Positions 1 to 8,300 of a stretch of 64,000 bases of DNA are shown piece after piece. Both the position numbers and the translations under genes were made by a program. Numbering within the stretch: the stretch's first letter is position 1; each line of letters opens with the position of its first letter. Under the pieces are notes generated by a model. It did not search any database. It was not told where the DNA came from and worked only from the letters and a program-made list of their open reading frames with translations. The stretch comes from an uncultured Clostridium sp. (GTDB taxonomy: Bacteria > Bacillota > Clostridia > Lachnospirales > Lachnospiraceae), in the NCBI GenBank assembly GCA_900549235.1, contig URNT01000003.1, forward strand, positions 1-64,000. The letters are read 5' to 3'.

Positions 1-107
1 TATCTGACAACTTAATCGAAAGCGTGAAATACAGAGTAGAAGAATTCACCGGCATAGAGGTTGAGAAGATCAATATCTATGTTGAGGGTGTAAGAGTGAT
101 TGATTAG
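1..107 (+). CDS. Asp23/Gls24 family envelope stress protein, 3' end only
   Basis: Only the last 34 codons are present (frame starting at base 3, TAG at 105-107). The C-terminal residues read IESVKYRVEEFTGIEV, then an alternating IYVEGV strand, as in the Asp23/Gls24 (DUF322) family. These small soluble proteins are tied to envelope stress and, in many Firmicutes, sit directly upstream of the fakA/yloV gene. That is the arrangement here: the stop lies 13 bases before the next start codon, so the two are probably cotranscribed. The gene begins outside the window, so length and promoter cannot be judged. Confidence 0.8.
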   Translation, partial: SDNLIESVKYRVEEFTGIEVEKINIYVEGVRVID

Positions 108-120
108 GAGGAAGTTACCT

Positions 121-1806
121 GTGGGTATAAGTACAATTAACGCCGGTATGGTGAAAAATGCCTTTCTGGCAGGAGCAAAGGGCCTTGAGGCCAAGAAGGA
201 GTGGATTAACGAGCTGAATGTATTTCCTGTGCCGGACGGCGATACGGGAACCAATATGACACTGACCATACTGGCAGCGGCCAGAGAGGTGGCGGCTCTT
301 GAGGAGCCTACCATGGACCAGCTTGCAAAGGCCATTTCATCCGGTTCCTTAAGAGGGGCAAGAGGCAATTCAGGAGTGATCCTTTCACAGCTTCTGAGAG
401 GCTTTACAAAGGAGATCAAGACCGTAGAGGTGATCGATGCCGCAACCCTGGCCAATGCCATGGCAAGAGGCACAGAGACTGCTTACAAGGCGGTTATGAA
501 GCCTAAGGAAGGAACGATACTGACAGTTGCCAGGGGCCTGTCGGATAAGGCTCTTGAGATGGCTGCGGGAACAGATGATATAGAGGAGCTTCTGAAGGTG
601 GTAATCGAACATGGTGATCATGTACTGAACCAGACTCCTGAGATCCTGCCTGTATTAAAGCAGGCCGGCGTGGTGGATTCCGGCGGTCAGGGCCTGATGC
701 AGGTGGTAAAGGGCGCCTTTGACGGCCTTATGGGACGTGTCAGCGATCTGTCCTTAGAGGGGGGGCAGGCAGCGCCCTTTGAGAAGAAGGAGCCGTCTGC
801 AGGCGCCGCCAGAACCGATATTGATACGGCAGATATTAAGTTCGGTTACTGTACGGAGTTTATCATTAATCTGGAGAAGGAATTTACGGATGCGGACGAA
901 AGAGAGATGAAGACCTATCTGGAGTCCATTGGCGATTCTCTGGTGGTGGTATCCGATGATGAGATCGTAAAGGTACATGTCCATACCAACCATCCGGGAC
1001 TGGCATTTGAAAAGGCCTTAGGCTACGGCTCCCTGTCCAGGATGAAGGTGGACAATATGAGAGAAGAACATGAGGAGCGTGTGATCCAGGATTCCATGCG
1101 TCTTGCGAAGGAGCAGGCAGAGAAGTCGGAAGCTCCGAAGGAGCGCGCTCCCTACGGATTCATCGCTGTTTCCAGCGGCGAAGGCTTAAGCGAGATCTTT
1201 AAGGGCATCGGGGCAGACTGCCTGATCGAGGGCGGCCAGACCATGAACCCCAGTACAGAGGATATGCTTCAGGCCATCAGCCAGGTGAACGCGGATACCA
1301 TCTATATTCTTCCGAACAATAAGAACATTATCATGGCGGCCCAGCAGGCCAGAGATCTGACAGAGGATAAGCAGATCATCGTGATCCCCTCAAAGACGAT
1401 TCCTCAGGGCATCACAGCGCTGGTGAACTTTATGCCGGATCTGTCACCGGAGGAAAATGAGGCCAATATGGTAAGCGAGATGGGAAACGTAAGGACAGAG
1501 CAGGTCACCTATGCAGTGCGTACCACCAATATCGACGGCATGGATATTGCAGAAGGAGACATTATGGCCATCGGCGATCAGGGTATGCTGGCTGTGGCAA
1601 AGGGGATCCGGGAGGCGGCTTTAAAGGGCCTTCAGGCCATGCTGGATGAGGACAGTGAGCTGGTGACCATCTATTACGGAAGCGAGGTCAGTGAGGAGGA
1701 GGCACAGGCATTTTTAGAAGAGGCCCGGGAAGCCTTCTCTGACAAGGAATTTGAGCTTCAGTACGGCGGCCAGCCGATCTATTATTATATGATCTCTGCA
1801 GAGTAA
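121..1806 (+). CDS. fakA: Fatty acid kinase catalytic subunit FakA (DAK2/DhaL domain protein, YloV type)
   Basis: Phosphorylates fatty acids held by a DegV/FakB-type carrier, feeding exogenous fatty acids into phospholipid synthesis in the cytoplasm. The N-terminal DhaL-like kinase domain carries the metal/nucleotide motif NVFPVPDGDTGTNM at residues 33-46, followed by a RGARGNSGVILSQLLRG stretch. The C-terminal half matches the FakA/YloV extension, and about 560 residues is the normal family length. I chose the GTG at 121 because AGGAGG (107-112) sits nine bases upstream; an in-frame TTG at 100 has no such site and overlaps the upstream gene. No FakB/DegV partner is in the window. Confidence 0.88.
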   Translation: MGISTINAGMVKNAFLAGAKGLEAKKEWINELNVFPVPDGDTGTNMTLTILAAAREVAALEEPTMDQLAKAISSGSLRGARGNSGVILSQLLRGFTKEIKTVEVIDAATLANAMARGTETAYKAVMKPKEGTILTVARGLSDKALEMAAGTDDIEELLKVVIEHGDHVLNQTPEILPVLKQAGVVDSGGQGLMQVVKGAFDGLMGRVSDLSLEGGQAAPFEKKEPSAGAARTDIDTADIKFGYCTEFIINLEKEFTDADEREMKTYLESIGDSLVVVSDDEIVKVHVHTNHPGLAFEKALGYGSLSRMKVDNMREEHEERVIQDSMRLAKEQAEKSEAPKERAPYGFIAVSSGEGLSEIFKGIGADCLIEGGQTMNPSTEDMLQAISQVNADTIYILPNNKNIIMAAQQARDLTEDKQIIVIPSKTIPQGITALVNFMPDLSPEENEANMVSEMGNVRTEQVTYAVRTTNIDGMDIAEGDIMAIGDQGMLAVAKGIREAALKGLQAMLDEDSELVTIYYGSEVSEEEAQAFLEEAREAFSDKEFELQYGGQPIYYYMISAE

Positions 1807-1835
1807 CGCTCTGTGAAAGAAGGAGGAGGAACAAT

Positions 1836-2546
1836 ATGAATGATGAAATGAGAATGGAACCTTCCTATGAAGTGCGGACAGAGTCAGAAAGCCTGACACG
1901 CTATACGGCGAAAACCTTCGGGTGGATGTTTTTGGGATTGCTGCTCACATTTATCGTGGCCATCGAGGGCTACATGACCGGCCAGATCATCCGGGTTCTG
2001 ATGATCCCCTACTGGCACTACCTGCTGCTTATAGCAGAGATCGGTGTAGTGGTTTTCCTGTCTGCCAGGATTGAGAAGATGTCTGTGGGAACCGCAAGGG
2101 TGATGTTCTTTTTATATGCCATCCTGAACGGCATCGTATTCAGTGCCTATTTCCTGATCTTTGATCTGGCGGTACTCTGCATGGCCTTCGGTCTTACGGC
2201 TCTGATGTTCGGTATCATGGCCCTGATCGGCTACTTTGGCAATGTAAACTTTACAAAGCTCCGCCCGCTTATGACAGGCGGACTGCTGTTCCTTGCAGGC
2301 TACTGGCTGATCGGTATGTTTATCGACCTCAGCGCCTATGAGATGATCGTATGCACCATCGGCATCTTCCTGTTTCTGCTGTATACAGCCTACGATACCA
2401 AGAAGATCCGGTCTTACTATGTTTACTTTGGACAGCAGCCGGAGATGGCAGCCAAGGCATCGATTATGGGAGCTCTGGCACTGTACCTGGATTTTATCAA
2501 TCTGTTTTTATATCTGCTGCGTGTACTGGCACGTAAAAAGAATTAG
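1836..2546 (+). CDS. Bax inhibitor-1 / YccA family membrane protein
   Basis: A 236-residue integral membrane protein with about seven hydrophobic segments after a polar N-terminus of roughly 27 residues. The C-terminal family signature LDFINLFLYLLRVL is present. Two acidic residues in the last segments, Asp187 (in AYDTKK) and Asp219 (in YLDFIN), occupy the places of the Asp pair that forms the pH-sensitive latch in Bacillus YetJ. The family conducts or leaks calcium and proton-linked cations in known members; the physiological job in anaerobes is not settled. It has its own strong ribosome binding site (AGGAGGAGG just upstream) and is followed at once by an intrinsic terminator. Confidence 0.88.
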   Translation: MNDEMRMEPSYEVRTESESLTRYTAKTFGWMFLGLLLTFIVAIEGYMTGQIIRVLMIPYWHYLLLIAEIGVVVFLSARIEKMSVGTARVMFFLYAILNGIVFSAYFLIFDLAVLCMAFGLTALMFGIMALIGYFGNVNFTKLRPLMTGGLLFLAGYWLIGMFIDLSAYEMIVCTIGIFLFLLYTAYDTKKIRSYYVYFGQQPEMAAKASIMGALALYLDFINLFLYLLRVLARKKN

Positions 2547-2550
2547 TGAA

Positions 2551-2594
2551 AAACCGGCCCTGGAGCTTTGAGAGCTTCTGGGGCCGGTTTTTTG
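2551..2594. terminator. Bidirectional intrinsic terminator between the BI-1 gene and pepT
   Basis: The arms AAACCGGCCC (2551-2560) and GGGCCGGTTT (2581-2590) pair perfectly and are followed by more T residues on the plus strand. Read on the minus strand the same hairpin is also followed by T, and it lies three bases past the pepT stop, so it probably ends both convergent transcripts. Confidence 0.85.
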
Positions 2595-2597
2595 TGC

Positions 2598-3836
2598 TTA
2601 TGAAACAATTAGATTTTTAAGGATCTCCACCACCTGCTCCATGGCCTGGCAGGAGATAAATTCATGGCGGCCGTGGCCATTTCGGCAGCCGGTGCAGAGA
2701 TTGGGACAGGGAAGACCCATGTAAGAGAGTCTGGCCCCATCTGTGCCGCCTCGGATTGGAACGATAAGAGGAGCCGCCCCGGCCTGCCGGATGGCTTTCT
2801 GGACGTGTTCAATAATTTCCTCCTGGCCCTGAAAGGTCTCATACATATTGCGGTAGCTTTCGGTAATCTGGACGGTGACTGCCTTATAGCCGTATCTGCG
2901 GTTTAAATAAGCGGCAGCCTCCTCCATTACCTGTTTTCTTTTTTCAAAAAGAGCAGGGTCATGGTCCCGGATCAGATAAGAGAGGTGTGCTTCTCTGGCG
3001 GTTCCCTCCATTCTTTCCAGGTGATAAAAGCCTTCCCGGCCCTCGGTACAGGCAGGGGTCTCATAAGGGGGAAGAAGAGACTGGTATTCTATGGCTATCT
3101 GGACTGCATTTTTGAGAATCCCTTTTGCGTAGCCTGTATGGGCAGTGACTCCCTGTATGGTCACTTTGGCAGAGGCGGCGTTAAAATTTTCATAGGAAAA
3201 TTCACCTGTTTTTCCGCCGTCTACCGTCAGTCCCCAGAAAGCGTCAAGAAGAGAAATGTCTGTATGATCAGCGCCCCGTCCGATTTCTTCGTCTGCAGTA
3301 AAATGGATGGAAATCGGAGGATGAGAGAGCTGCGGATGTTCTGTCAGATATTGAAGAAGGGTCATGATCTCGGCAATTCCAGCCTTGTCGTCCGCGCCCA
3401 GAAGAGTTGTGCCGTCTGTGACGATCAGATCCTGTCCTATATATTCAGAAAGCTCCGGAAAATCAGAAACTTTTGTGACAATTCCCTTTTCCTGATTTAA
3501 TACAATATCCTTTCCATCATATTGAAACAGGATTCTGGGCTTTACATCCTTTCCGGACAGATCCATAGCCGTGTCCATATGAGCGATCAGGGCGATGGCA
3601 GGGGAGAGGCTGCTGCCAGAAGCCGGCAGATGACCGTATACGCGCCCAAAACCGTCTGTATGGGCATCTGTAATCCCCATGGATAAAAGCTCCTTTGTAA
3701 GGAAATGAGCCAGCCTTACCTGGCCGGGAGTAGAAGGCGTTTCGGTGCTTTGATCGTCTGACTGGGTATCAAAGCGTACATAGGTAAGAAAACGTTTTAC
3801 AACAGGGGACAGTCCTTTTTCCTGTATTTCTTTCAT
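2598..3836 (-). CDS. pepT: Peptidase T (tripeptide aminopeptidase), copy 1
   Basis: Cytoplasmic zinc aminopeptidase of the M20B family that removes N-terminal residues from tripeptides. The 412-residue length is normal for PepT. Visible metal-site motifs are IAHMDTAMD (His86, Asp88), GADDKAG and TADEEIGRG, and the C-terminal GGTDGARLSYMGLPCPN block is characteristic. GGAGG lies just before the ATG on the minus strand. It is the second gene of a minus-strand pair, separated from the upstream gene by a terminator, so it may have its own promoter in the short gap. A second PepT copy (52602-53846) is in this window; the two are clearly diverged paralogues. Confidence 0.93.
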   Translation of the reverse strand: MKEIQEKGLSPVVKRFLTYVRFDTQSDDQSTETPSTPGQVRLAHFLTKELLSMGITDAHTDGFGRVYGHLPASGSSLSPAIALIAHMDTAMDLSGKDVKPRILFQYDGKDIVLNQEKGIVTKVSDFPELSEYIGQDLIVTDGTTLLGADDKAGIAEIMTLLQYLTEHPQLSHPPISIHFTADEEIGRGADHTDISLLDAFWGLTVDGGKTGEFSYENFNAASAKVTIQGVTAHTGYAKGILKNAVQIAIEYQSLLPPYETPACTEGREGFYHLERMEGTAREAHLSYLIRDHDPALFEKRKQVMEEAAAYLNRRYGYKAVTVQITESYRNMYETFQGQEEIIEHVQKAIRQAGAAPLIVPIRGGTDGARLSYMGLPCPNLCTGCRNGHGRHEFISCQAMEQVVEILKNLIVS

Positions 3837-3880
3837 GTGAAATCCTCCATAAATATGCTTCAGAATATGAAAAATACAAA

Positions 3881-3909
3881 AAGGGAGACGTGCATCTGTC
3901 CGTCTCCCT
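3881..3909 (-). terminator. Intrinsic terminator after the ATC-hydrolase-family gene
   Basis: Arms GGGAGACG and CGTCTCCC form a stem with a loop of about ten bases. On the minus strand the stem is followed by CTTTTTGTATTTTT. It lies between the minus-strand gene at 3922-4419 and pepT. Confidence 0.75.
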
Positions 3910-3921
3910 AAACATACTTTT

Positions 3922-4419
3922 TTATCTGTGGAAATGCAGGTGGCAGCAGCCGTCTCCTGCAGCGATGGTCTTTTCGATGTCCAGAGTAAGGCCCATCTGG
4001 TCTGCGATCCCTCGGTCGCCGTCCATAGCCATATCGCACAGAAGCTTCAATTCTTCCCCTTCATAGCCCAGCTTTTCCCAGGCCTGTACCAGAGGGCACT
4101 GGCCAAACTCAGCTACCAGATGATCGTGGGTTGCCTCCAATACTTCGATCTCCATATTTTTAGCGCCCTGCCCGCCAAAGAACACAGCTCCGAAATCAGC
4201 AGCACTGGATGGATCCTCACATTTGGGCTTGTACAGGTTATCGCCGTGGATATGGCCGCACTTGCGGATCGCTTCACGGCACATCTTTTCAGCATCGGCT
4301 CCCTGAGCCTTGGCCTGCTCGTAAAGAAGAGCCATCCAGGTTGCGCGGTGTTCAACAGCACCCCGGCAGGCAAGTGTACATGGATCTGTAAATTTTGGTT
4401 TGTTGTGTTTAACTGACAT
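3922..4419 (-). CDS. L-2-amino-thiazoline-4-carboxylic acid hydrolase family protein
   Basis: A 165-residue soluble protein that I place in the ATC hydrolase family (Pfam ATC_hyd type). Members are named after an enzyme that opens the thiazoline ring of L-ATC on the way to cysteine, but most relatives are uncharacterised, so the substrate here is unknown. It is cysteine- and histidine-rich: Cys14 and Cys18 near the N-terminus (DPCTLACRG), a CPLV motif in the middle, and a CCHLHFHR tail. The minus-strand ribosome binding site AGGAGG precedes the ATG. It has its own terminator (3881-3909) and a possible promoter at 4513-4542, so it is probably a single-gene transcript. Confidence 0.7.
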   Translation of the reverse strand: MSVKHNKPKFTDPCTLACRGAVEHRATWMALLYEQAKAQGADAEKMCREAIRKCGHIHGDNLYKPKCEDPSSAADFGAVFFGGQGAKNMEIEVLEATHDHLVAEFGQCPLVQAWEKLGYEGEELKLLCDMAMDGDRGIADQMGLTLDIEKTIAAGDGCCHLHFHR

Positions 4420-4512
4420 AATTGAAAAATCCTCCTAGATAATCATCATGATATTGGTTTCTTTGCCAATGACCATTCCTGCTTATCCAGGCATGCAGCG
4501 ATCATTCCCTAT

Positions 4513-4542
4513 TATTTAAGCACGTTTTGTAATCCGAGTCAA
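4513..4542 (-). promoter_or_regulatory. Probable promoter of the ATC-hydrolase-family gene
   Basis: On the minus strand TTGACT (4537-4542) is followed after 17-18 bases by TTAAAT/TAAATA (4513-4519). It lies about 95 bases upstream of the start codon. The rest of the 4420-4746 gap holds this promoter, the importer promoter at 4643-4670 and a small hairpin near 4452-4472; nothing else is recognisable. Confidence 0.5.
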
Positions 4543-4642
4543 TAGTCAACAGTAAAACAATGTCGTTTTTGGTAAAAATGACAGGAATCGAAGGAAAAAT
4601 TATGCAAAATACTCAAAAATACATTATATACCGCACTTACTA

Positions 4643-4670
4643 TTGACATTTTATGCACTTGTGATATTAT
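4643..4670 (+). promoter_or_regulatory. Promoter of the peptide importer operon
   Basis: TTGACA (4643-4648), a 16-base spacer and TATTAT (4665-4670). The start codon of the first permease is about 75 bases downstream. No operator palindrome is obvious. Confidence 0.6.
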
Positions 4671-4746
4671 CAGTAATATAACAATGATATTCCTGATTCT
4701 GGTCATGCAGCGGTCAGATGAGAAGTATCGGAGGTCGATAAACAAC

Positions 4747-5700
4747 ATGCTAAAGTATATAGTCAAACGTCTGTTGGTAGCGATTCCTACTTTTTTCGGA
4801 ATAACTGTATTGGTGTATCTGATTTCGGCGATGGCTCCCGGAAGTCCTTTAGAGATGCTTATGGCAGACCCTATGGCTACAAAAGAGAGCATGGAGGCCT
4901 TAAAAGAGCAGATGGGATTAAATGATCCGGCTATTATACAGTATTTCCGCTGGCTTGGAGCCATGCTCCAGGGGAATCTGGGAATTTCTTACAGAAACAG
5001 CCTTCCTGTATTAGGACAGGTGCTGGAAAAGCTGGGACCTACACTGATTCTTACGCTTTCTTCTACAGCGTTGTCCGTGCTGATCGCGGTGCCCCTGGGC
5101 ATCATGTCAGCCTACAAGCCCTATTCTGCGTGGGATTACGCGTCCTCAGGCTTCGCCTTTGTAGGCGCTTCCACACCTACCTTTTTTACAGGACTGGTGG
5201 TGATCTATCTTTTTTCAGTCAAGCTGGGACTTCTGCCTATGGGAGGTATGTATGACGCAGGTGTTCATACAGCAGCCTCGGCTATAGAGCATCTGATCCT
5301 TCCCTGCCTGGTGCTGACGATTTTCAACATAGGAAGCATCTTAAGGCAGACAAGGGGAAGTATGATGGAGGTATTCAGTGAGGATTACATAAGGACGGCA
5401 AGAGCCAAGGGTCTTACAGAGCCAAGAGTGGTGATTATCCATGGCCTGAGAAATGCTCTGATCCCGGTTGTTACCGTACTGAGCACCATGATTCCCTTTA
5501 TGTTCGGAGGGGCAGTGGTAGCGGAACAGGTATTCAGCTGGCCGGGCCTTGGAAGTCTGATGGTGCAGTCCATTAACGCCAGAGATTATCCCATGATCAT
5601 GGGAATTACAGTAGTGATCGCGGCGGCAGTCCTCATTGGAAATGTGCTGACCGACATCGCATACAGCCTCTTAGATCCAAAGATCAGAGAGAGCCGTTAG
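4747..5700 (+). CDS. Dipeptide/oligopeptide ABC transporter permease, DppB/OppB type
   Basis: First membrane subunit of a peptide (or nickel) ABC importer, 317 residues with about six membrane segments. It starts with the family-typical KYIVKRLLVAIPTFFGITV. The cytoplasmic EAA loop that contacts the ATPase is visible as ARAKGL followed by HGLRNALIP. I chose the ATG at 4747 rather than the in-frame ATG at 4684: the family N-terminus begins there and GGAGG lies at 4730-4734. The four other importer subunits follow in the same direction with short gaps, then an M20 dipeptidase, so peptides are the likely cargo. Confidence 0.88.
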   Translation: MLKYIVKRLLVAIPTFFGITVLVYLISAMAPGSPLEMLMADPMATKESMEALKEQMGLNDPAIIQYFRWLGAMLQGNLGISYRNSLPVLGQVLEKLGPTLILTLSSTALSVLIAVPLGIMSAYKPYSAWDYASSGFAFVGASTPTFFTGLVVIYLFSVKLGLLPMGGMYDAGVHTAASAIEHLILPCLVLTIFNIGSILRQTRGSMMEVFSEDYIRTARAKGLTEPRVVIIHGLRNALIPVVTVLSTMIPFMFGGAVVAEQVFSWPGLGSLMVQSINARDYPMIMGITVVIAAAVLIGNVLTDIAYSLLDPKIRESR

Positions 5701-5711
5701 GAGGTAAGAGG

Positions 5712-8261
5712 ATGTCACAACAAACAGGAATAAAAAAAGATTCATATTATCGCGACGTGCTCTTAAAATTCAGGGCTCACAAACTGGCCATGATCGGCGT
5801 GGCGATTATTGCAGCGGAGGTACTTCTTGTGGTGCTTCTGCCCATGATTTTAAAGCTGGACCCCTATACCTCTGATATACTGGCTTTCAGCGCGCCGCCT
5901 GGACCGGGACATTTCCTTGGAACAGATGATACCGGGCGGGATGTGTTTGCGAGACTGATCTACGGAGGCAGGGTGTCTCTTCTGGTAGGCCTGCTGTCAG
6001 CGATTATAAGTCTGCTGATCGGCGTGCCTCTGGGACTGATCGCCGGTTATTATAAAGGCATATGGGAAACCATCGTTATGCGGGCGGCGGACATTTTTAT
6101 GTCCTTCCCATCTATGATACTGGTTCTTGTCCTTGTATCAGTGATCGGTCCTTCTGTATGGACAGTAACCCTGGTGATCGGAGTGCTTGGCTGGACGGAT
6201 TTTGCAAAGCTGATCTATGGAAATGTGCTTTCTGTGCGGGAAAAGGAGTATGTGGAATCCGCAAGAGCTGTGGGAACAAAGGATATTCCCATTCTGGTAA
6301 AATATGTGATACCAAACGCATTTGCCCCTATCCTTATTAACTTTACATTCCGCACTGCCCAGGCAATCATTCAGGAATCAGCTCTGAGCTTTCTGGGAAT
6401 GGGAGTACAGCCGCCGGAGGCGTCCTGGGGAAATATCCTTTATGCAGCTCAGTCCATTACCGTTCTTTCATCCAGGCCCTGGCTCTGGGTACCGCCGGGG
6501 ATTCTTCTGGTATTAACCGTATCCAGTATTAATTTCATTGGTGACGGAATCAGAGATGCTCTTGATTCCAGAACAAAAATAAAGAAAAAAGGGAGGAAAA
6601 ACAATATGAAACGCAAATCAGCAAAGGCAGCGGCAGCGGCTCTTGTATGTATGATGGCTCTTTCTGCCTGCGGCAAGGCAGACACAACAGGAACGCCAGG
6701 CGCATCAGAAACAGTACAGTCTCAGGCAGAACCCCAGCAGAATACTAATGAAGGGGGTGAAAAGGTAATCACCATCGCTCAGACAGGAGACTGGGATACA
6801 TTTATGGTCATGAATACCACAAATGCAGGAGCAGACAATATCAATGAGCTTATGTTTGACCGTCTGATGACCATAAACACAGACGGTACCTTTGAACCAC
6901 GTCTGGCTGATTCCTGGGAAACCAATGAGGCCCAGGATAAGATCATTTATCATTTGAATGAAAATGCAGTGTGGCATGACGGAGAGCCTGTGACGGCAGA
7001 GGATGTTGTATACTCCGCTCAGGTGGCTTCTTCTGCAGAGTACAATTATCTGAGAAGAATCCGTATGCAGTATTTTGCAGGTACAGATGAGACAGGCTGC
7101 GAGCTGTCTGAAAACAGCGTAGAGGTAGCGGCTGTAGATGACCATACAGTAGAGTTTACATTAAAGAGCCCTATGGACCCATCCATTATCTATGCTCTTG
7201 TAAACCGTGATTTCTTTATTATTCCGGAACATTTATTATCTGGTATTTCCGATGCGGAACTGGTAAATTCCCCCTTCTGGCAGAAGCCAGTAGGCTCTGG
7301 CCCATGTATCTTTGACAGCATGGAATCCGGCGTATCCGTTGAGTTTAAGGCAAATAAGGATTATTATCTTGGGACACCTGATTTTGACCGTCTGGTGTTT
7401 AAGAAGGTGCAGTCCTCAAACCTTCTTTCCGGCCTGATGAGCGGTGAGATTGACGCCCTTTCTGGGAATACACAGCTTCCTCTGGCTGACTGGGACGCTG
7501 CCTGCAGCACAGAAGGCGTGACAGCAAAATCTGTTCCTACCTTTGCATATCAGTACATGGCCATGAATACCTCAAGAGACTATCTCACAGAGGATATCCG
7601 TCACGCGATTAGCCTTGCTATTAACCGCCAGGTGATCGTAGACCAGCTGCTGATGGGCCAGGGCCGGGTTGCCATCGGACCTCTTCCTGATGACCATAAG
7701 TACCGCAACCAGGACATTCAGCCGGAGTACAATCCTGAGAAGGCAAAGGAAATGGTAGAGGCAGCCGGATGGGATGCAAACAGAGAGCTTGAGGTTTTAG
7801 TATCCACCGGAAATGAAGTCCGCGAGAAATCAGCCATTCTGATCCAGCAGGATCTCCAGAAGATCGGAATCAAGACCAGAATCCAGACTCTGGATTTCCC
7901 CACCCTTCTGACCAATGCCAGAAACGGTGATTATGACCTGTGCTTTATCGGTTCTGCAGGCTCTGTAGATCCTTCCGAGTCCGTTCCAAACGTAACCGCA
8001 GGCTATATGAACAACTTTACACAGCTTACTGATCCCACCCTTGGAGAAGTGGGAGAATCCGGTGCAAAGGAGATTACCTTTGAGGCACGCAAGGCCGTAT
8101 ACGATGAGTATCAGCAGATTCTCTTTGATCAGATGCCTATGGCATTTTTATACTTTACCAATGATCTGTTCGCTTACAGCTCCAGCCTTGAAAACGTGCG
8201 GGAGGGAGCTATTGACTACAATGTAAATAAAAACGTATGGGCCTGGAAGGTAAATAAGTGA
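5712..8261 (+). CDS. DppC-type permease open in frame into the peptide-binding lipoprotein
   Basis: One open frame of 849 codons covers two proteins that are normally separate. Residues 1 to about 294 are a DppC/OppC permease: N-terminal membrane segment, GTDDTGRDVFARLIYGGRVS block, EAA loop with SARAVGTKD and IPNAFAP, and the usual end DGIRDALDSR. Without a stop the frame passes through a lysine-rich linker into a complete binding lipoprotein starting at Met 6606. An intact Shine-Dalgarno GGGAGG before that ATG suggests two genes whose stop was lost. The run ACAAAAATAAAG has five A's; with four, the frame would read ACA AAA TAA and stop where a DppC normally ends. A homopolymer change, sequencing error or real fusion are all possible. 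Confidence 0.75.
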   Translation: MSQQTGIKKDSYYRDVLLKFRAHKLAMIGVAIIAAEVLLVVLLPMILKLDPYTSDILAFSAPPGPGHFLGTDDTGRDVFARLIYGGRVSLLVGLLSAIISLLIGVPLGLIAGYYKGIWETIVMRAADIFMSFPSMILVLVLVSVIGPSVWTVTLVIGVLGWTDFAKLIYGNVLSVREKEYVESARAVGTKDIPILVKYVIPNAFAPILINFTFRTAQAIIQESALSFLGMGVQPPEASWGNILYAAQSITVLSSRPWLWVPPGILLVLTVSSINFIGDGIRDALDSRTKIKKKGRKNNMKRKSAKAAAAALVCMMALSACGKADTTGTPGASETVQSQAEPQQNTNEGGEKVITIAQTGDWDTFMVMNTTNAGADNINELMFDRLMTINTDGTFEPRLADSWETNEAQDKIIYHLNENAVWHDGEPVTAEDVVYSAQVASSAEYNYLRRIRMQYFAGTDETGCELSENSVEVAAVDDHTVEFTLKSPMDPSIIYALVNRDFFIIPEHLLSGISDAELVNSPFWQKPVGSGPCIFDSMESGVSVEFKANKDYYLGTPDFDRLVFKKVQSSNLLSGLMSGEIDALSGNTQLPLADWDAACSTEGVTAKSVPTFAYQYMAMNTSRDYLTEDIRHAISLAINRQVIVDQLLMGQGRVAIGPLPDDHKYRNQDIQPEYNPEKAKEMVEAAGWDANRELEVLVSTGNEVREKSAILIQQDLQKIGIKTRIQTLDFPTLLTNARNGDYDLCFIGSAGSVDPSESVPNVTAGYMNNFTQLTDPTLGEVGESGAKEITFEARKAVYDEYQQILFDQMPMAFLYFTNDLFAYSSSLENVREGAIDYNVNKNVWAWKVNK
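6590..6608 (+). promoter_or_regulatory. Internal ribosome binding site and start for the binding lipoprotein
   Basis: GGGAGG (6592-6597) is followed by an A-rich spacer and ATG at 6606. The site lies inside the longer open frame from 5712 and is as strong as those of other genes in the operon. It should allow the binding protein to be made separately from the permease. Confidence 0.7.
6606..8261 (+). CDS. Peptide-binding lipoprotein of the ABC importer (solute-binding family 5)
   Basis: Extracytoplasmic receptor that captures peptides and delivers them to the permeases. From the internal ATG it is 551 residues with a clean lipoprotein signal: positively charged MKRKSAK, a hydrophobic run, and lipobox ALSAC with the lipidated Cys at about residue 21. 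A low-complexity Thr/Gln-rich linker follows. The mature part has the family-5 hallmark WHDGEPVTAEDVVYS and ends WAWKVNK. It lies in the same reading frame as the upstream permease with no stop between (see the entry at 5712), but the signal peptide and ribosome binding site argue it acts as a separate lipoprotein. If made as a fusion, the signal would act as an extra membrane segment and still place the receptor outside. Confidence 0.82.
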   Translation: MKRKSAKAAAAALVCMMALSACGKADTTGTPGASETVQSQAEPQQNTNEGGEKVITIAQTGDWDTFMVMNTTNAGADNINELMFDRLMTINTDGTFEPRLADSWETNEAQDKIIYHLNENAVWHDGEPVTAEDVVYSAQVASSAEYNYLRRIRMQYFAGTDETGCELSENSVEVAAVDDHTVEFTLKSPMDPSIIYALVNRDFFIIPEHLLSGISDAELVNSPFWQKPVGSGPCIFDSMESGVSVEFKANKDYYLGTPDFDRLVFKKVQSSNLLSGLMSGEIDALSGNTQLPLADWDAACSTEGVTAKSVPTFAYQYMAMNTSRDYLTEDIRHAISLAINRQVIVDQLLMGQGRVAIGPLPDDHKYRNQDIQPEYNPEKAKEMVEAAGWDANRELEVLVSTGNEVREKSAILIQQDLQKIGIKTRIQTLDFPTLLTNARNGDYDLCFIGSAGSVDPSESVPNVTAGYMNNFTQLTDPTLGEVGESGAKEITFEARKAVYDEYQQILFDQMPMAFLYFTNDLFAYSSSLENVREGAIDYNVNKNVWAWKVNK

Positions 8262-8300
8262 TTTTGGCTATAAGCGCCATACAAAAAGCGAGGGATCAGA

